Part shown: positions 1-8,963 of the stretch, one piece after another | Layout: the number at the start of each line of letters is the position of its first letter | Numbering within the stretch: position 1 is the first letter of the stretch | Assembly: GCA_031270825.1 (NCBI GenBank) | Contig: JAISXH010000025.1 | Coordinates: 40,428 to 104,427, forward strand | Source of the DNA: Bifidobacteriaceae bacterium | GTDB lineage: Bacteria > Actinomycetota > Actinomycetes > Actinomycetales > WQXJ01 | DNA: 64,000 nt | Direction: 5' to 3' | Made by a program: the position numbers and the translations under genes | The notes under the pieces: generated by a model | The model's database searches: none | Seen by the model: only the letters and a program-made list of their open reading frames with translations | What the model was told of the DNA's origin: nothing

Positions 1-1
1 T

Positions 2-778
2 GCCCGAGCGTCAGCCGAGATGCGATCCTCGAGCGTGCCTGGTGAGGCGGAACCGAGCGCTCGAACCTTGAACCCGATCCCTGGCCCGACGGTTGGCTCC
101 GATGGGGCTCCGACGGCCCACGGGCAGGTCATCCTGGGAGACGGGCCCTCGCGCTGCGTGGTCCGTGCGTTTGAAGCTGTGGCTGTGGCCCTCGCGGATC
201 ACGCGGAGGACCTGGGGCGGCTCGACGCTGTGGCCGGAGACGGAGACCACGGAAGAGGCATGGTCAGGGGATCGCGGGCGGCACTCGCTGCTGTCCGGCG
301 CAGCACCGGGGCGTCCAGCGCGCTGATGGCGGCAGGTCAAGCGTGGGCGGCTGAAGCAGGAGGCACGTCCGGGGCGCTCTGGGGTGGCGGCCTGGAGGCA
401 TTCGCGAGGGAGCTGCCGGAACGCGGTCCGATCGAGCTGAGCCACCTGGCCCGTGGAGCGGAGGCGTTCAAGGCCAAGGTACAAGCGCTTGGTGGCGCGC
501 AGGTGGGCGACAAGACCATGGTGGATGCGCTTGGGCCCTTTTGCGCATCGCTGAGCGGCGCCTGGTCAAGAGCCGAAACTGACGGCCCAGGAGCGTGGAG
601 AGACGCCGCGGCCCTCGCTCGTGCGGCGGCATCTGCGACCGCTCAGATGAAGCCCAAACTGGGGCGGGCCAGGCCACTTGCCGAACTCAGCGTGGGGACG
701 CCTGACCCCGGAGCGTCATCGCTGGCGCTGGTGGTTGAAGTCGTGGGCGAGGAGCTCGCAAAGGGGCGGCGGGGATGA
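2..778 (+). CDS. DhaL domain of a dihydroxyacetone/erythrulose-type kinase (5' end outside window)
   Basis: This is the ATP-binding DhaL domain of the dihydroxyacetone kinase family, which phosphorylates short ketoses such as dihydroxyacetone or erythrulose. The family signatures are visible: AGDGDHGRGM (the Mg-ATP aspartates), GGTSGALWGGG and GDKTMVDAL. The reading frame is open to the window edge. The first ~40 residues after the in-frame ATG at 20 are Pro/Gly/Ser-rich and look like an interdomain linker, so I infer that the gene continues upstream as a DhaK-DhaL fusion; a separate DhaL starting at 20 is the alternative. Its stop overlaps the next start by 4 nt (ATGA), implying translational coupling with the RpiB-like isomerase, a pairing known from tetritol/erythrulose pathways. 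The substrate is not determined by the sequence. Confidence 0.8.
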   Translation, partial: ARASAEMRSSSVPGEAEPSARTLNPIPGPTVGSDGAPTAHGQVILGDGPSRCVVRAFEAVAVALADHAEDLGRLDAVAGDGDHGRGMVRGSRAALAAVRRSTGASSALMAAGQAWAAEAGGTSGALWGGGLEAFARELPERGPIELSHLARGAEAFKAKVQALGGAQVGDKTMVDALGPFCASLSGAWSRAETDGPGAWRDAAALARAAASATAQMKPKLGRARPLAELSVGTPDPGASSLALVVEVVGEELAKGRRG

Positions 779-1299
779 GCACCAACGAAGCCCTGAAGCT
801 CGTGGTCGCGGCCGATGAGATCGGGGCCGCCTTGTGCCGACTAATCAAGACCGATCTCGAGTCCAAGCCTGTGATTCGTTTGGTGGCTGACTGGATCGAC
901 CCCGTGCAATTCGGTGGTCACCGTTGGCGGTATCCCGATCTGGCGGTGAAGGCAGCGCGACGCATCGCGACCGGAGAGGCGGACCGGGCCGTGTTGGTTT
1001 GCGGCACTGGTCTCGGCATGGCCATTAGCGCCAACCGCGTGCCGGGAGTGCGCGCAGTCACAGCGCACGACTCCTACTCCGTTGAACGGTCTGTCAAGTC
1101 GAATGACGCTCAGATCCTCTGCCTAGGAGCACTGGTGATCGGCCCCGCGCTGGCCCGCAGGCTTGTACGCGAGTGGCTGGAATACCGGTTCGACCCGGCA
1201 AGCCATTCCGCCGCCAACCTGGCGGCGCTGGCAGCTTATGACCAGGTAGCGGCCGCGACCAGGGTCTTAGTCAACGGCAACGGGCGGGCTGAGTCATGA
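775..1299 (+). CDS. RpiB/LacAB-family sugar-phosphate isomerase
   Basis: This 174-aa protein belongs to the RpiB family, which interconverts aldose and ketose phosphates (ribose-5-P, allose-6-P, or erythrulose-4-P in tetritol pathways). Family features are the N-terminal AADEIG, the active-site segment VCGTGLGMAISANR, and the following VRAVTAHDSYSVERS and NDAQILCLGALVIG blocks. It starts with ATG overlapping the DhaL stop by 4 nt and itself overlaps the next gene by 4 nt. Being next to a DhaL-type kinase favours a role like DerI (D-erythrulose-4-phosphate isomerase) over housekeeping RpiB, but that is inference from context. Confidence 0.82.
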   Translation: MSTNEALKLVVAADEIGAALCRLIKTDLESKPVIRLVADWIDPVQFGGHRWRYPDLAVKAARRIATGEADRAVLVCGTGLGMAISANRVPGVRAVTAHDSYSVERSVKSNDAQILCLGALVIGPALARRLVREWLEYRFDPASHSAANLAALAAYDQVAAATRVLVNGNGRAES

Positions 1300-2357
1300 C
1301 AGCGCCGTCGCCGGCTCCACTCACCGCTGTGGACTGGCCGATCGCAGGCGCCACGTTGCCGTTTCCGCCCAAGGCGCCTGATGGACTGGCCGCTCAGGAC
1401 GCTACCCCTGAAACCTGGTTGGCGCCGTTGCGACAGATGGCTCGGTGCGGCTTCAGTTCCGCAGACCTAACTGATTCTTGGCTCCGCCCCGCTGACATGA
1501 GTCCTGGCCGGCTCGTAGATCTGAAGGCTGCTTTCGCCGAGGCAGGCCTGCATCTCGCCTCTCTCACATCAATCAGACGCTCAGTTATCGACGCCCGGCA
1601 CGGCGAAGCGAATCTCGCGTACTCGCACCGGACCATAGACGCGGCCGCCACGCTTGACGTACCGGTGGTGTCCGTCGGACTACACCAGGAACTCACGCCG
1701 GAGCAGAAGAAGGAACTGTGGTTTTGGTCGGTACGGGGACACGTCGACCGTCCGTGTGCCGAGACCTGGGAGAAGGCGGTCAACCGCCTGAGAGAACTCG
1801 GTAGGCACGCTGACGAGGTCGGAATCGTTATGTCGCTTGAGATGTATGAGGACACCTATCTGGGAACCGCCGAATCGGCCATTCGGCTGTTGGAGGCAGT
1901 CGGGCTCGACAACGTGGGCCTCAATCCCGATGTCGGAAACCTGGTGCGGTTGCCAAGGCCGGTGGAGGACTGGAGAGTTGTCCACCGATCCGTGCTGCCA
2001 TACGCCAACTTCTGGCACGTCAAGAACTATCTGCGGTATGAGAACGTCGCGCGAGACCTCTACGTCGCGATTCCGACGTCTCTCGACCTAGGACTGATCG
2101 ACTACCGGGAGGTCTTCGGCATGGCTATCGCCTCGGGTTTTCAGGGTGTGATCACCGCAGAAGCCTATGGAGGCGACGCCTTGGCCGTTGCGGCCCGCGC
2201 GGAGACCTACTTGCGTAAGCAAATTCTGCCAATGACGGCCGACTACGCATTGGGCCAAAGCCGCGTCAGGCAGCAAGTCCGGCGGCGTGAGGCACTGCCG
2301 ACGCCTGGGTCGCCATCGCCCCGATCGGATCAAGACATATCAAGGAGCACCCGATGA
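1296..2357 (+). CDS. TIM-barrel sugar phosphate isomerase/epimerase (AP endonuclease family 2 fold)
   Basis: This 353-aa protein has the xylose-isomerase-like TIM-barrel pattern used by many sugar epimerases and isomerases. Metal-ligand-like segments are visible: GIVMSLEMYEDTYLG (Glu), VGLNPDVGNLV (Asp), ANFWHVKNYL (His) and GVITAEAYGG (Glu). It is longer than the usual ~280 aa because of an N-terminal extension and a basic, low-complexity C-terminus. It overlaps both neighbours by 4 nt in the sugar operon. It may act on a tetrose or pentose (phosphate), like LerI-type isomerases, but the substrate cannot be read from the sequence. Confidence 0.75.
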   Translation: MTAPSPAPLTAVDWPIAGATLPFPPKAPDGLAAQDATPETWLAPLRQMARCGFSSADLTDSWLRPADMSPGRLVDLKAAFAEAGLHLASLTSIRRSVIDARHGEANLAYSHRTIDAAATLDVPVVSVGLHQELTPEQKKELWFWSVRGHVDRPCAETWEKAVNRLRELGRHADEVGIVMSLEMYEDTYLGTAESAIRLLEAVGLDNVGLNPDVGNLVRLPRPVEDWRVVHRSVLPYANFWHVKNYLRYENVARDLYVAIPTSLDLGLIDYREVFGMAIASGFQGVITAEAYGGDALAVAARAETYLRKQILPMTADYALGQSRVRQQVRRREALPTPGSPSPRSDQDISRSTR

Positions 2358-3115
2358 ACAGTGAATTGGTACTCGAAGCCAAAGGACTCGCCAAGCGGTA
2401 CGGGGCGGTGGTGGCCTTGGCGCACGGTGACTTCGGTCTGCGGGCGGCCGAGGTTCACGCCATGGTGGGTGACAACGGCGCTGGCAAGTCGACTCTTCTG
2501 AAGTTGATGGCGGGCGCTGTCAGGCCGACCAGTGGCGAGTTACTGGTGGGCGGAGTCCCGGTCAGCTTCAGTTCGCCGAGGGATGCCCAAAGGCAGGGCA
2601 TCGCCACGGTATTCCAAAACCTGGGCATGATCGACCATCTTGACGCAACGGCCAACTTGTTCCTCGGGCGGGAAGAGTACTTGCCCGTGCCGCTCAAGTG
2701 GCTGGGGATCCTGGACAAGCGAAAGATGCGGGCCCAGGCCGTGGAGGCGGTCGGACGCCTCAAGATCAATGTGAGATCCGTGGACGCGCTACTTGGGGGT
2801 ATGTCCGGCGGTCAACGTCAAGCGGTTGCCGTAGCGCGCGCCGCCGCGTTTGGCAGCCGAGCTGTGATCATGGACGAACCGACGGCAGCGCTTGGCGTGA
2901 GGGAGACAGCTGCCGTGTTGGACATGATCCGGCATGTCAAGGCGCAAGGGATTGCAGTCGTGCTGGTCTCGCACCGCCTGGACGAGGTGTTCGCTGTGAC
3001 GGACCGAATCACTGTGCTTCGCCGGGGTCGCACTGTTGCGACCAACAACACGGCTGACGTCAGCCGTGAGGACGTTGTGGGGATGATGACCGGCGCATTC
3101 GTGCCGTCGATCTAA
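2354..3115 (+). CDS. Sugar ABC transporter ATP-binding protein (single-domain, FrcA-like)
   Basis: ATPase of a ribose/fructose-type (CUT2) importer, 253 aa. Motifs: Walker A GDNGAGKST, Q-loop region VFQNLG, signature MSGGQRQAVAVARA, Walker B VIMDEPTAALG and H-loop VLVSHRLDEV. Most CUT2 ATPases (RbsA, XylG) have two fused nucleotide-binding domains of ~500 aa. This one has a single domain, as in FrcA-type systems, so it probably works as a homodimer. The start ATG has a good AAGGAG ribosome-binding site and overlaps the preceding stop by 4 nt. The permease and binding-protein genes follow directly. Confidence 0.92.
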   Translation: MNSELVLEAKGLAKRYGAVVALAHGDFGLRAAEVHAMVGDNGAGKSTLLKLMAGAVRPTSGELLVGGVPVSFSSPRDAQRQGIATVFQNLGMIDHLDATANLFLGREEYLPVPLKWLGILDKRKMRAQAVEAVGRLKINVRSVDALLGGMSGGQRQAVAVARAAAFGSRAVIMDEPTAALGVRETAAVLDMIRHVKAQGIAVVLVSHRLDEVFAVTDRITVLRRGRTVATNNTADVSREDVVGMMTGAFVPSI

Positions 3116-3128
3116 CGAAAGGTTGTCA

Positions 3129-4268
3129 ATGATGTCCGCGCGGGTGGCTCAAGGGTCTCAGGACCAACGCAAGCTTCAGGCCCTCAACATCGATGGGACG
3201 TCCAGCGGCCTGCCGCTGTCGGGGGCCAGGCTCCGCTGGACCTTATGGATTCATAACCGTGCTGTTGTGCGCCCGGCGATTAATCTGGCGGCAGCGGTGT
3301 TGGCTGGCATTCTGGTCCAAATCGCCACGGAGAGGTTCTTCTTGCCTAGGAACCTGCTCGGATTGTTCGTGCAGATGGCAGTGGTCGCCATCATCGCGTG
3401 TCCTATGGCCTTGGTGATGATCACTGCCTGCATCGACGTTTCCGTGGGCGGGGTGGTGGTGCTCTCCGGGGTGGTGGGCGGGCTGATATCCCAAGCCGGC
3501 GCCCCGCTGTGGCTAGCTTTCTCATTGGCCACATTGACAGGCCTGGCGGTGGGCTACATCAACTCGCTTCTCGTCATACGTCTTGAGATCACATCGATGA
3601 TAGCCACCATCGGCACGATGTATGTCTGCCAGGGAATGGCCAACATCCTCACGAACGGATTGCCGGTGGCGGGCGTGGCCAAAGGCTACTCAAGTCTGGG
3701 GACGGGGCGATTCTGGGGCGTGCCGTACCAGGTGCCCATCACATTGGCGGCAGTGGTGGTATTCGTGCTCATCCAGCGCTACACGGTCCTGGGGCGACAC
3801 GCCGTCGCCACTGGTTCCAACCTCGAAGGAGCGTTCCTCAACGGTGTCAACGTCAACAAGACTCTGACGCTTTGCTTCCTGCTGTCAGGACTCATGGCGG
3901 GCTTTGGAGGGGTGCTCTACTCATCGAGAATCGGCAATCCGACACCGGTGATGGATCAAGACTTGCTCTTCCAAGTGATCGTGTCATGTGTGGTCGGTGG
4001 GATAGCGCTGACCGGCGGCGAAGGGACCGTGTTCGGCGCGTTTACCGGCGCGGTTCTCATCGTCGTGCTGAACAACTCATTGAATCTGCTCGGGGTGTCC
4101 ACCTTCTGGCAGTACGTGTCGCTGGGTCTGTTGCTTGTCGTGGCCGTGGGGCTGGACAAGTTGCGACTCGGCGACAGGTTCAAGCTTCGCTCCTCGGCCC
4201 TACGACTTCGGCCGGATGGCCAGTCTGGGAATGGGACCAGCGAAACTGTCATCGAATCCGAAAAATAG
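3129..4268 (+). CDS. Sugar ABC transporter permease (RbsC family)
   Basis: Integral membrane permease of the CUT2 sugar importer, 379 aa. It has multiple hydrophobic helices from about residue 45 to 350 and the RbsC-like GRHAVATGSNLEGAFLNGV loop, followed by a glycine-rich block including GGEGTVFGAFTGA. I chose the ATG at 3129 because AAAGG lies 6 nt upstream; a TTG at 3123 and an ATG at 3132 are also possible. The ~45 N-terminal residues are cytoplasmic and polar. It lies between the ATPase and binding-protein genes of the same transporter. Confidence 0.9.
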   Translation: MMSARVAQGSQDQRKLQALNIDGTSSGLPLSGARLRWTLWIHNRAVVRPAINLAAAVLAGILVQIATERFFLPRNLLGLFVQMAVVAIIACPMALVMITACIDVSVGGVVVLSGVVGGLISQAGAPLWLAFSLATLTGLAVGYINSLLVIRLEITSMIATIGTMYVCQGMANILTNGLPVAGVAKGYSSLGTGRFWGVPYQVPITLAAVVVFVLIQRYTVLGRHAVATGSNLEGAFLNGVNVNKTLTLCFLLSGLMAGFGGVLYSSRIGNPTPVMDQDLLFQVIVSCVVGGIALTGGEGTVFGAFTGAVLIVVLNNSLNLLGVSTFWQYVSLGLLLVVAVGLDKLRLGDRFKLRSSALRLRPDGQSGNGTSETVIESEK

Positions 4269-4289
4269 AAAGCAGAAAGGTCAATCCAA

Positions 4290-5396
4290 ATGAAACAGCA
4301 TCTTGCCAGGCGCAGCGTCATTGCGGCGCTCGGACTAAGCATGGTCTTCGTCGCGGGCGCGTGCGGGGAGCCGGATGAATCCGGCGGGTCCGGGAGCGCT
4401 TCCGGCGGCCAGAACGCCGGGTCACTGCAGGGGAAGAAGCTCCTGATGGTGCCGTACTGGCTCGACAATTTCGACACCGCCTGGGCGAATTGGGTCACAA
4501 GGTTCTTCGACGAGGAGGGAGTGGAGGTCACCGTGATCAATGCGAACGCCAACGCTTCGCGCCAACTCGACGCGATCGACACCGCGATTAACGGGGGCCA
4601 GTACGACGGGATCATCTGGGGACCGATCGATATGGAATCTGCGGCGACGACAGTCGAGAGGATCCAGGGAGCGGGTATTCCTCAGCTAGTGTTCGGGGCC
4701 TCTCTCGACGGTGTGAGCGTTCCCCAACTGAATCTCGATGTCGACAACGCGTTGACGCCGGACGGCGGGATCGCGGCCGAGTATGTGCTCAGCCATCCAG
4801 ATCTTGGCGACCATACGCGGGCTGTGTTCTTGGGACAATACCCGCAGACCACAGACTGCACACGTCGATACGAGAGCTTCGTCAAGGGTCTGGAGCAGGC
4901 CGATCCTGATGCCGAAATCGTGTTCAACGGACTAGCCTCGAATAGCGCCGATGCGGCTGACAAGATGACCGACTTCATCACGCAAGGCAAGGACTTCAAC
5001 GTGTATGGGGCGTGTGGCGCCGAGCTTGGCTTAGGCGGCCTGTCGGCCATGAAGTCGGCTGGCCTGGCCAGCGCCGTGGACAAGGCCCCGAACGATGTGT
5101 TCATAATGACGCAGGACGCGACGCCACCGGAGCTGCAGGAGCTGTGGGACAAGGACTCGGCCTTGCGGATATCGTCCTTGCTTCCGCCGAAGGACGGGGC
5201 CGAGATGACGCTCGACATCATGAGCCGTCTTCTGAAGGGAGAGCTACCCATCGATTCGGAGGAATCTGCCCTCCTCGGCTGGATGCCCATCACGCCTGAC
5301 TGTGCCAAGTACCGGGACGTCATCCTGGACCAGTTCGAGGGCGTCGAGGGATTCAACGTTCCTGAGTGCTCGTTCGAGTGGACGGGAGACGAGTGA
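4290..5396 (+). CDS. Sugar ABC transporter substrate-binding lipoprotein
   Basis: Extracytoplasmic binding protein of 368 aa, periplasmic-binding-protein type 1 (ribose/LacI-like) fold. It begins with a lipoprotein signal: basic start, hydrophobic core and lipobox VAGAC, with Cys at about residue 25, followed by a Gly/Ser-rich tether. The mature domain resembles D-ribose/galactose-binding proteins, including YDGIIWGPIDMESAATTVER. An AGAAAGG ribosome-binding site precedes the ATG. It lies 21 nt after the permease and 3 nt before the dehydrogenase gene. The ligand is presumably the sugar metabolised by this operon but cannot be named. Confidence 0.9.
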   Translation: MKQHLARRSVIAALGLSMVFVAGACGEPDESGGSGSASGGQNAGSLQGKKLLMVPYWLDNFDTAWANWVTRFFDEEGVEVTVINANANASRQLDAIDTAINGGQYDGIIWGPIDMESAATTVERIQGAGIPQLVFGASLDGVSVPQLNLDVDNALTPDGGIAAEYVLSHPDLGDHTRAVFLGQYPQTTDCTRRYESFVKGLEQADPDAEIVFNGLASNSADAADKMTDFITQGKDFNVYGACGAELGLGGLSAMKSAGLASAVDKAPNDVFIMTQDATPPELQELWDKDSALRISSLLPPKDGAEMTLDIMSRLLKGELPIDSEESALLGWMPITPDCAKYRDVILDQFEGVEGFNVPECSFEWTGDE

Positions 5397-5399
5397 GCT

Positions 5400-6371
5400 A
5401 TGAAACCAGAACGTGCGGCCCGAATGATCTCGGGGCTGGCCCTGCCAGCGGACGTGAAATCGAAGATAGCCGAACTCGGCGCAGCCCTGATACTGGATGG
5501 CGCGGCCAATAATGAAGCGGCCGCCATGGCCGCGGTGGCGGACGTCGACGTTTGGTTTGGACCCGGGCTCACGCCAGCGGTATTCGCTAATGCGAAGGCT
5601 CTGCGGTGGTTCCAAACAGCCTCTGTGGGCATTGAGTACTTCATGTTCCCGGAGCTGCGTGACTCTGATGTGGTGGTCACCAACATGCGCGGCCGACACA
5701 CCGCCGTGTCCGAGCACGCGTTCGCGCTGATCCTCGCGCTCGCTCGGGTGTTACCAAAACAGTGGCTCCAGCAGCAGACGAAGACTTGGCTCATACCCGA
5801 GCCTGACGAGATGTCAGCGCTAAACGGCTCCCGGGTGACTGTCCTGGGAACCGGGCAAATCGGGAGTCAGATCGCAGCTAGGGCGCGCGCCTTTGAGATG
5901 CGCGTAACCGGTGTGAATCAGTTCGGCACGCCGACGGAAGGCTTCGAGCGCATTTATCCGGCGGAGGAGTTGGCCCTGTCCGTGGCTCAAGCGGACTGGG
6001 TGGTGAATGCCATGCCGCTGACTGACCAAACCCGCGGAGCAGTGAGCGCGGCCGTGTTTGACGCCATGAAGGCCGGAGCGCGCTTCGTCAACATCGGTCG
6101 AGGCAAGACTGTGGATCAGGGCGCTCTGCTCGCGGCTCTCAGATCGGGCCATCTGGGGGCTGCGGCGCTAGACGTGTTCGAGTCGGAGCCACTGGATCGG
6201 GAACACCCGTTCTGGGACATGAGCAATGTGATAATCACCCCCCATTCGGCCGGCGTGATCCCAGGGTTCACGGTTCTGGAGCTCGGAGTGGGTTGCCTAT
6301 TCAGGAACCTGGCGCTGTATCAGGCTGGCCAACCGCTGTTCGAGCCCGTCGACAAGAAGCGAGGGTACTAG
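5400..6371 (+). CDS. D-isomer-specific 2-hydroxyacid dehydrogenase (NAD(P)-dependent)
   Basis: A 323-aa oxidoreductase of the D-2-hydroxyacid dehydrogenase family. The dinucleotide fold motif is VLGTGQIGSQIAARARAF. The catalytic triad is visible: Arg in NIGRGKTVDQGALLAAL, Glu in DVFESEPLDREHPFW and His in ITPHSAG. The family interconverts 2-keto acids and 2-hydroxy acids, or reduces glyoxylate/hydroxypyruvate. In this operon it could act on a sugar-acid-derived keto acid, which is inference. The start lies 3 nt after the binding-protein stop, so it is certainly co-transcribed. Confidence 0.88.
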   Translation: MKPERAARMISGLALPADVKSKIAELGAALILDGAANNEAAAMAAVADVDVWFGPGLTPAVFANAKALRWFQTASVGIEYFMFPELRDSDVVVTNMRGRHTAVSEHAFALILALARVLPKQWLQQQTKTWLIPEPDEMSALNGSRVTVLGTGQIGSQIAARARAFEMRVTGVNQFGTPTEGFERIYPAEELALSVAQADWVVNAMPLTDQTRGAVSAAVFDAMKAGARFVNIGRGKTVDQGALLAALRSGHLGAAALDVFESEPLDREHPFWDMSNVIITPHSAGVIPGFTVLELGVGCLFRNLALYQAGQPLFEPVDKKRGY

Positions 6372-6374
6372 CCG

Positions 6375-7277
6375 ATGGGCGCCGCCGAACTGGAACCCTT
6401 CGTCGACAGCCATGTGCATTTCTGGCGCTTGGACAGCGAGACGTTGGACTATGACATCTTGACGCGCCCCGAGGCTCATCCGATTATGGGCGACATCGAT
6501 GGCGTACGGGTTGTCCGGTTCGGACCCAAGGAGTTGGAGGCATGCTCCCGGTTCCAAAACGTGACCAAGGTGGTACACGTGCAGGTTGCCTTCGGCGCCA
6601 CCGATCCCGTTGCGGAGACTGTGTGGCTGGAGGAGTTGGCTCGCGATACGGGCGTGCCGCACGGGATAGTCGGCACCGAAGATCTAGGCGCTCCCGATGT
6701 GGCGGCCCGCCTCGAGGCCCACGCCGCTCATCCGCTGCTGCGAGGTCTGCGTGCCTTCGGTGACGCCGCCGAGCTGGAATCGGCGGCGTGGCGGCGTGGG
6801 TACGCTCTCTTGGCCCAGCACCGACTGGTGTTTCACCACGTCTTTGGCGTTGGCCTGTTCGGAGTCGCGCGTTCGTTGGCCGAGGAATTCCCGGAGGTCT
6901 CCTTGTGCGTCGACCAGACGGGCTTGCCCCTGCGCAGGGACGATGAGTATTTTGCGCAGTGGCGCCGGGGATTGGCCCTGGTATCCGCGGCGCCGAACAC
7001 GGTGTGCAAGATCTCGTCGCTCGGGATGGTGGACCAGCGTTGGACGGTGGAGACGCTGCGGCCATGGGTGCTGGCGGCGATCGACTGTTTCGGGCCGAAG
7101 CGTGTGTTCTTCGGATCGAATTTCCCTATGGATTCGGTTGCTTCGTCTTATCCAGACTTGGTCAACGCGTTCCGAACAATCATTTCCGGCTTCAGTCCGG
7201 ATGATCGGTGTGCCATGTTGGCCGACAACGCGACGCGCGTTTACCGCCTCGGCCCGAGACGAGACCAGGATGGCTGA
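6375..7277 (+). CDS. Amidohydrolase family 2 protein, lactonase-like
   Basis: A 300-aa metal-dependent hydrolase of the amidohydrolase_2 family. It shows the N-terminal metal-binding FVDSHVHFW (HxH), a central His (VFHHVFG) and the C-terminal Asp in VFFGSNFPMDS. Members include L-fuconolactonase, L-rhamnono-gamma-lactonase and 2-pyrone-4,6-dicarboxylate hydrolase. Beside an AKR and an SDR dehydrogenase, sugar lactone hydrolysis is the most economical guess. The gene starts 3 nt after the preceding stop and overlaps the RmlC-like gene by 8 nt. Confidence 0.8.
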   Translation: MGAAELEPFVDSHVHFWRLDSETLDYDILTRPEAHPIMGDIDGVRVVRFGPKELEACSRFQNVTKVVHVQVAFGATDPVAETVWLEELARDTGVPHGIVGTEDLGAPDVAARLEAHAAHPLLRGLRAFGDAAELESAAWRRGYALLAQHRLVFHHVFGVGLFGVARSLAEEFPEVSLCVDQTGLPLRRDDEYFAQWRRGLALVSAAPNTVCKISSLGMVDQRWTVETLRPWVLAAIDCFGPKRVFFGSNFPMDSVASSYPDLVNAFRTIISGFSPDDRCAMLADNATRVYRLGPRRDQDG

Positions 7278-7908
7278 ACTGCTCGGGCCATATGACCCGG
7301 TCCTCTACCGGAACCGGGAACTCGTGTCGACCCCCACCTCGATTCCAGGCCTCGTCGTAGTCGACTTGGTAGTCCATCAGGACGGCCGAGGATGGTGGAA
7401 AGAGACCTTCGATGCCGCCCATTTGGAGGACATCGGCTTGCCTGCGGGATTTGTCCCTCACCGGTGGTGTTCTAACGCATCGAAGAAGGCCGGGGTCACG
7501 CGGGGCATCCACGCCGAACTGGCCAATAAGTACGTAACGCTGGAAAGGGGAGAGATCCTGGCTGTGATAGTCGACCTGCGACGGGGAGAGGGCTTCGGCG
7601 GTTACGAGCGGATCCACTTGACCGTCGGGCGAGGGTTGTTGATCCCGGTCGGCTGTGGCAACTCGTATCAGACGCTGACTGACGACGTTCACTACGCATA
7701 CTTGACCGACCAGAACATCGCGCCAACTCGTCCTGTTACCCGCGTGTCGCTGGCCGACCCGGCGCTCGCGATCGCTTGGCCGATCCCTTTGGAGGAGGCG
7801 ACGGTACTAGATGAGGATCGATGGAATCCAACCCTCTCCCAGGTTGAGCCGCTGGACCTCGCTGCTCTGGCCAACCAGGCTAATGACCACACCTACGACA
7901 GGAGTTGA
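7270..7908 (+). CDS. RmlC-like cupin (dTDP-4-dehydrorhamnose 3,5-epimerase family)
   Basis: A 212-aa protein resembling RmlC epimerases. It has the GRGWWKETFDAAHLEDIG segment, the active-site His in TRGIHAE (RGLHFQ in RmlC), and a C-terminal VGCGNSYQTLTDDVHYAYL block matching the RmlC GFAHGFQTL region. The open frame extends far upstream inside the amidohydrolase gene, but protein similarity begins only at the ATG at 7270, which overlaps the preceding stop by 8 nt. RmlC proteins normally make dTDP-rhamnose. Here the gene sits in a catabolic operon with no other dTDP-sugar gene, so its substrate is probably a free or phosphorylated sugar. Confidence 0.78.
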   Translation: MAELLGPYDPVLYRNRELVSTPTSIPGLVVVDLVVHQDGRGWWKETFDAAHLEDIGLPAGFVPHRWCSNASKKAGVTRGIHAELANKYVTLERGEILAVIVDLRRGEGFGGYERIHLTVGRGLLIPVGCGNSYQTLTDDVHYAYLTDQNIAPTRPVTRVSLADPALAIAWPIPLEEATVLDEDRWNPTLSQVEPLDLAALANQANDHTYDRS

Positions 7909-7910
7909 AG

Positions 7911-8963
7911 ATGGAGTACCGCACAGTTGGGCGCAGCGGCATGAGAGTGTCTTGCATCGGGCTGGGCACAATGACCTTCGGTGGCGACCCTGATGTGCGC
8001 GGAGTCGGCCTGGCCGACGCCCGCGAGATTCTGGACGCCGCGCTGGAGGCCGGCGTGAACTTCGTCGATACCGCCGACGTGTATTCGGGCGGCGAATCCG
8101 AAGCCATTCTGGGCCAAGCCATGGCTGGGCGGCGAGAGCGGCTCGTGGTCGCCACCAAGGTCCGTTTCGCGACTGGGCCTGGCCCGAATGACGCGGGCTT
8201 GTCGGCCGCCCACCTGGTCAAGTCATGTGAAGACAGCTTGAAACGTCTGCGAACCGACAGGATCGATCTGTACCAGGTGCACGCCTGGGACGGCCTGACA
8301 GCGTTGGAAGAGACCTTCGCCGCCCTCGAACGGCTGACCGCGCAGGGCAAAATCTTATTTTCGGGTTGCTCTAACTTCTCGGCTTGGCACATCTATAAGG
8401 CGAACTGCGCGGCCAGGGTCGTTGGCGCCAGAGGTTTTGTGTCCCACCAGATTTACTATTCGCCTATCGGGCGGGAGGCGGAGCGCGAGTTGATCCCGGC
8501 ATCGATGGACCTAGGAATGGGAAACCTCGTGTGGTCACCTTTGGCCGGTGGCTTGATGACTGGGAAGTACCGACGGGACCGAGACTGGCCCAAGGAAGGC
8601 CGTCATTCGAAGGTGTGGGATGAGCCCCCAGTCAATGACTGGAACCACACCTACGGCGTGGTCGAAGCCATCGTTGAGGTCGCCGAGGCGCTAGAAGTGA
8701 CTCCGGCCCAGGTCTCGCTGTCGTATCTGTTGTCCAAGCCGGGAGTGACCTCTTTGATCGTCGGCGCACGCAACCGCCGCCAGATCGATGAAACACTCAA
8801 GGCTGGGGACCTGGTGCTGCCGGACACAGCTGTGACCGCGATCGACGCCGCCAGCATGCTCCCCCTGCCCTATCCGCAGTGGCATCAAGCGAGGACCATA
8901 ACCGACCGGCTGAGCCCGTTCGACCTAATCGCGTTAGGCAAAGAGAAAGGAAGCAGTGAATGA
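7911..8963 (+). CDS. Aldo/keto reductase
   Basis: A 350-aa NADPH-type oxidoreductase of the aldo/keto reductase superfamily (YajO/Tas-like group). The catalytic tetrad is visible: Asp and Tyr in DTADVYSGGESE, Lys in VVATKVRF and His in LYQVHAWDG. The C-terminal cofactor segment is SLIVGARNRRQIDETL. I chose the ATG at 7911 because AGGAG lies 6 nt upstream; a TTG at 7905 is less likely. It lies immediately after the RmlC-like gene and overlaps the SDR by 4 nt. In sugar operons such enzymes often oxidise the aldose to a lactone, which would fit the lactonase upstream; this is inference. Confidence 0.88.
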   Translation: MEYRTVGRSGMRVSCIGLGTMTFGGDPDVRGVGLADAREILDAALEAGVNFVDTADVYSGGESEAILGQAMAGRRERLVVATKVRFATGPGPNDAGLSAAHLVKSCEDSLKRLRTDRIDLYQVHAWDGLTALEETFAALERLTAQGKILFSGCSNFSAWHIYKANCAARVVGARGFVSHQIYYSPIGREAERELIPASMDLGMGNLVWSPLAGGLMTGKYRRDRDWPKEGRHSKVWDEPPVNDWNHTYGVVEAIVEVAEALEVTPAQVSLSYLLSKPGVTSLIVGARNRRQIDETLKAGDLVLPDTAVTAIDAASMLPLPYPQWHQARTITDRLSPFDLIALGKEKGSSE

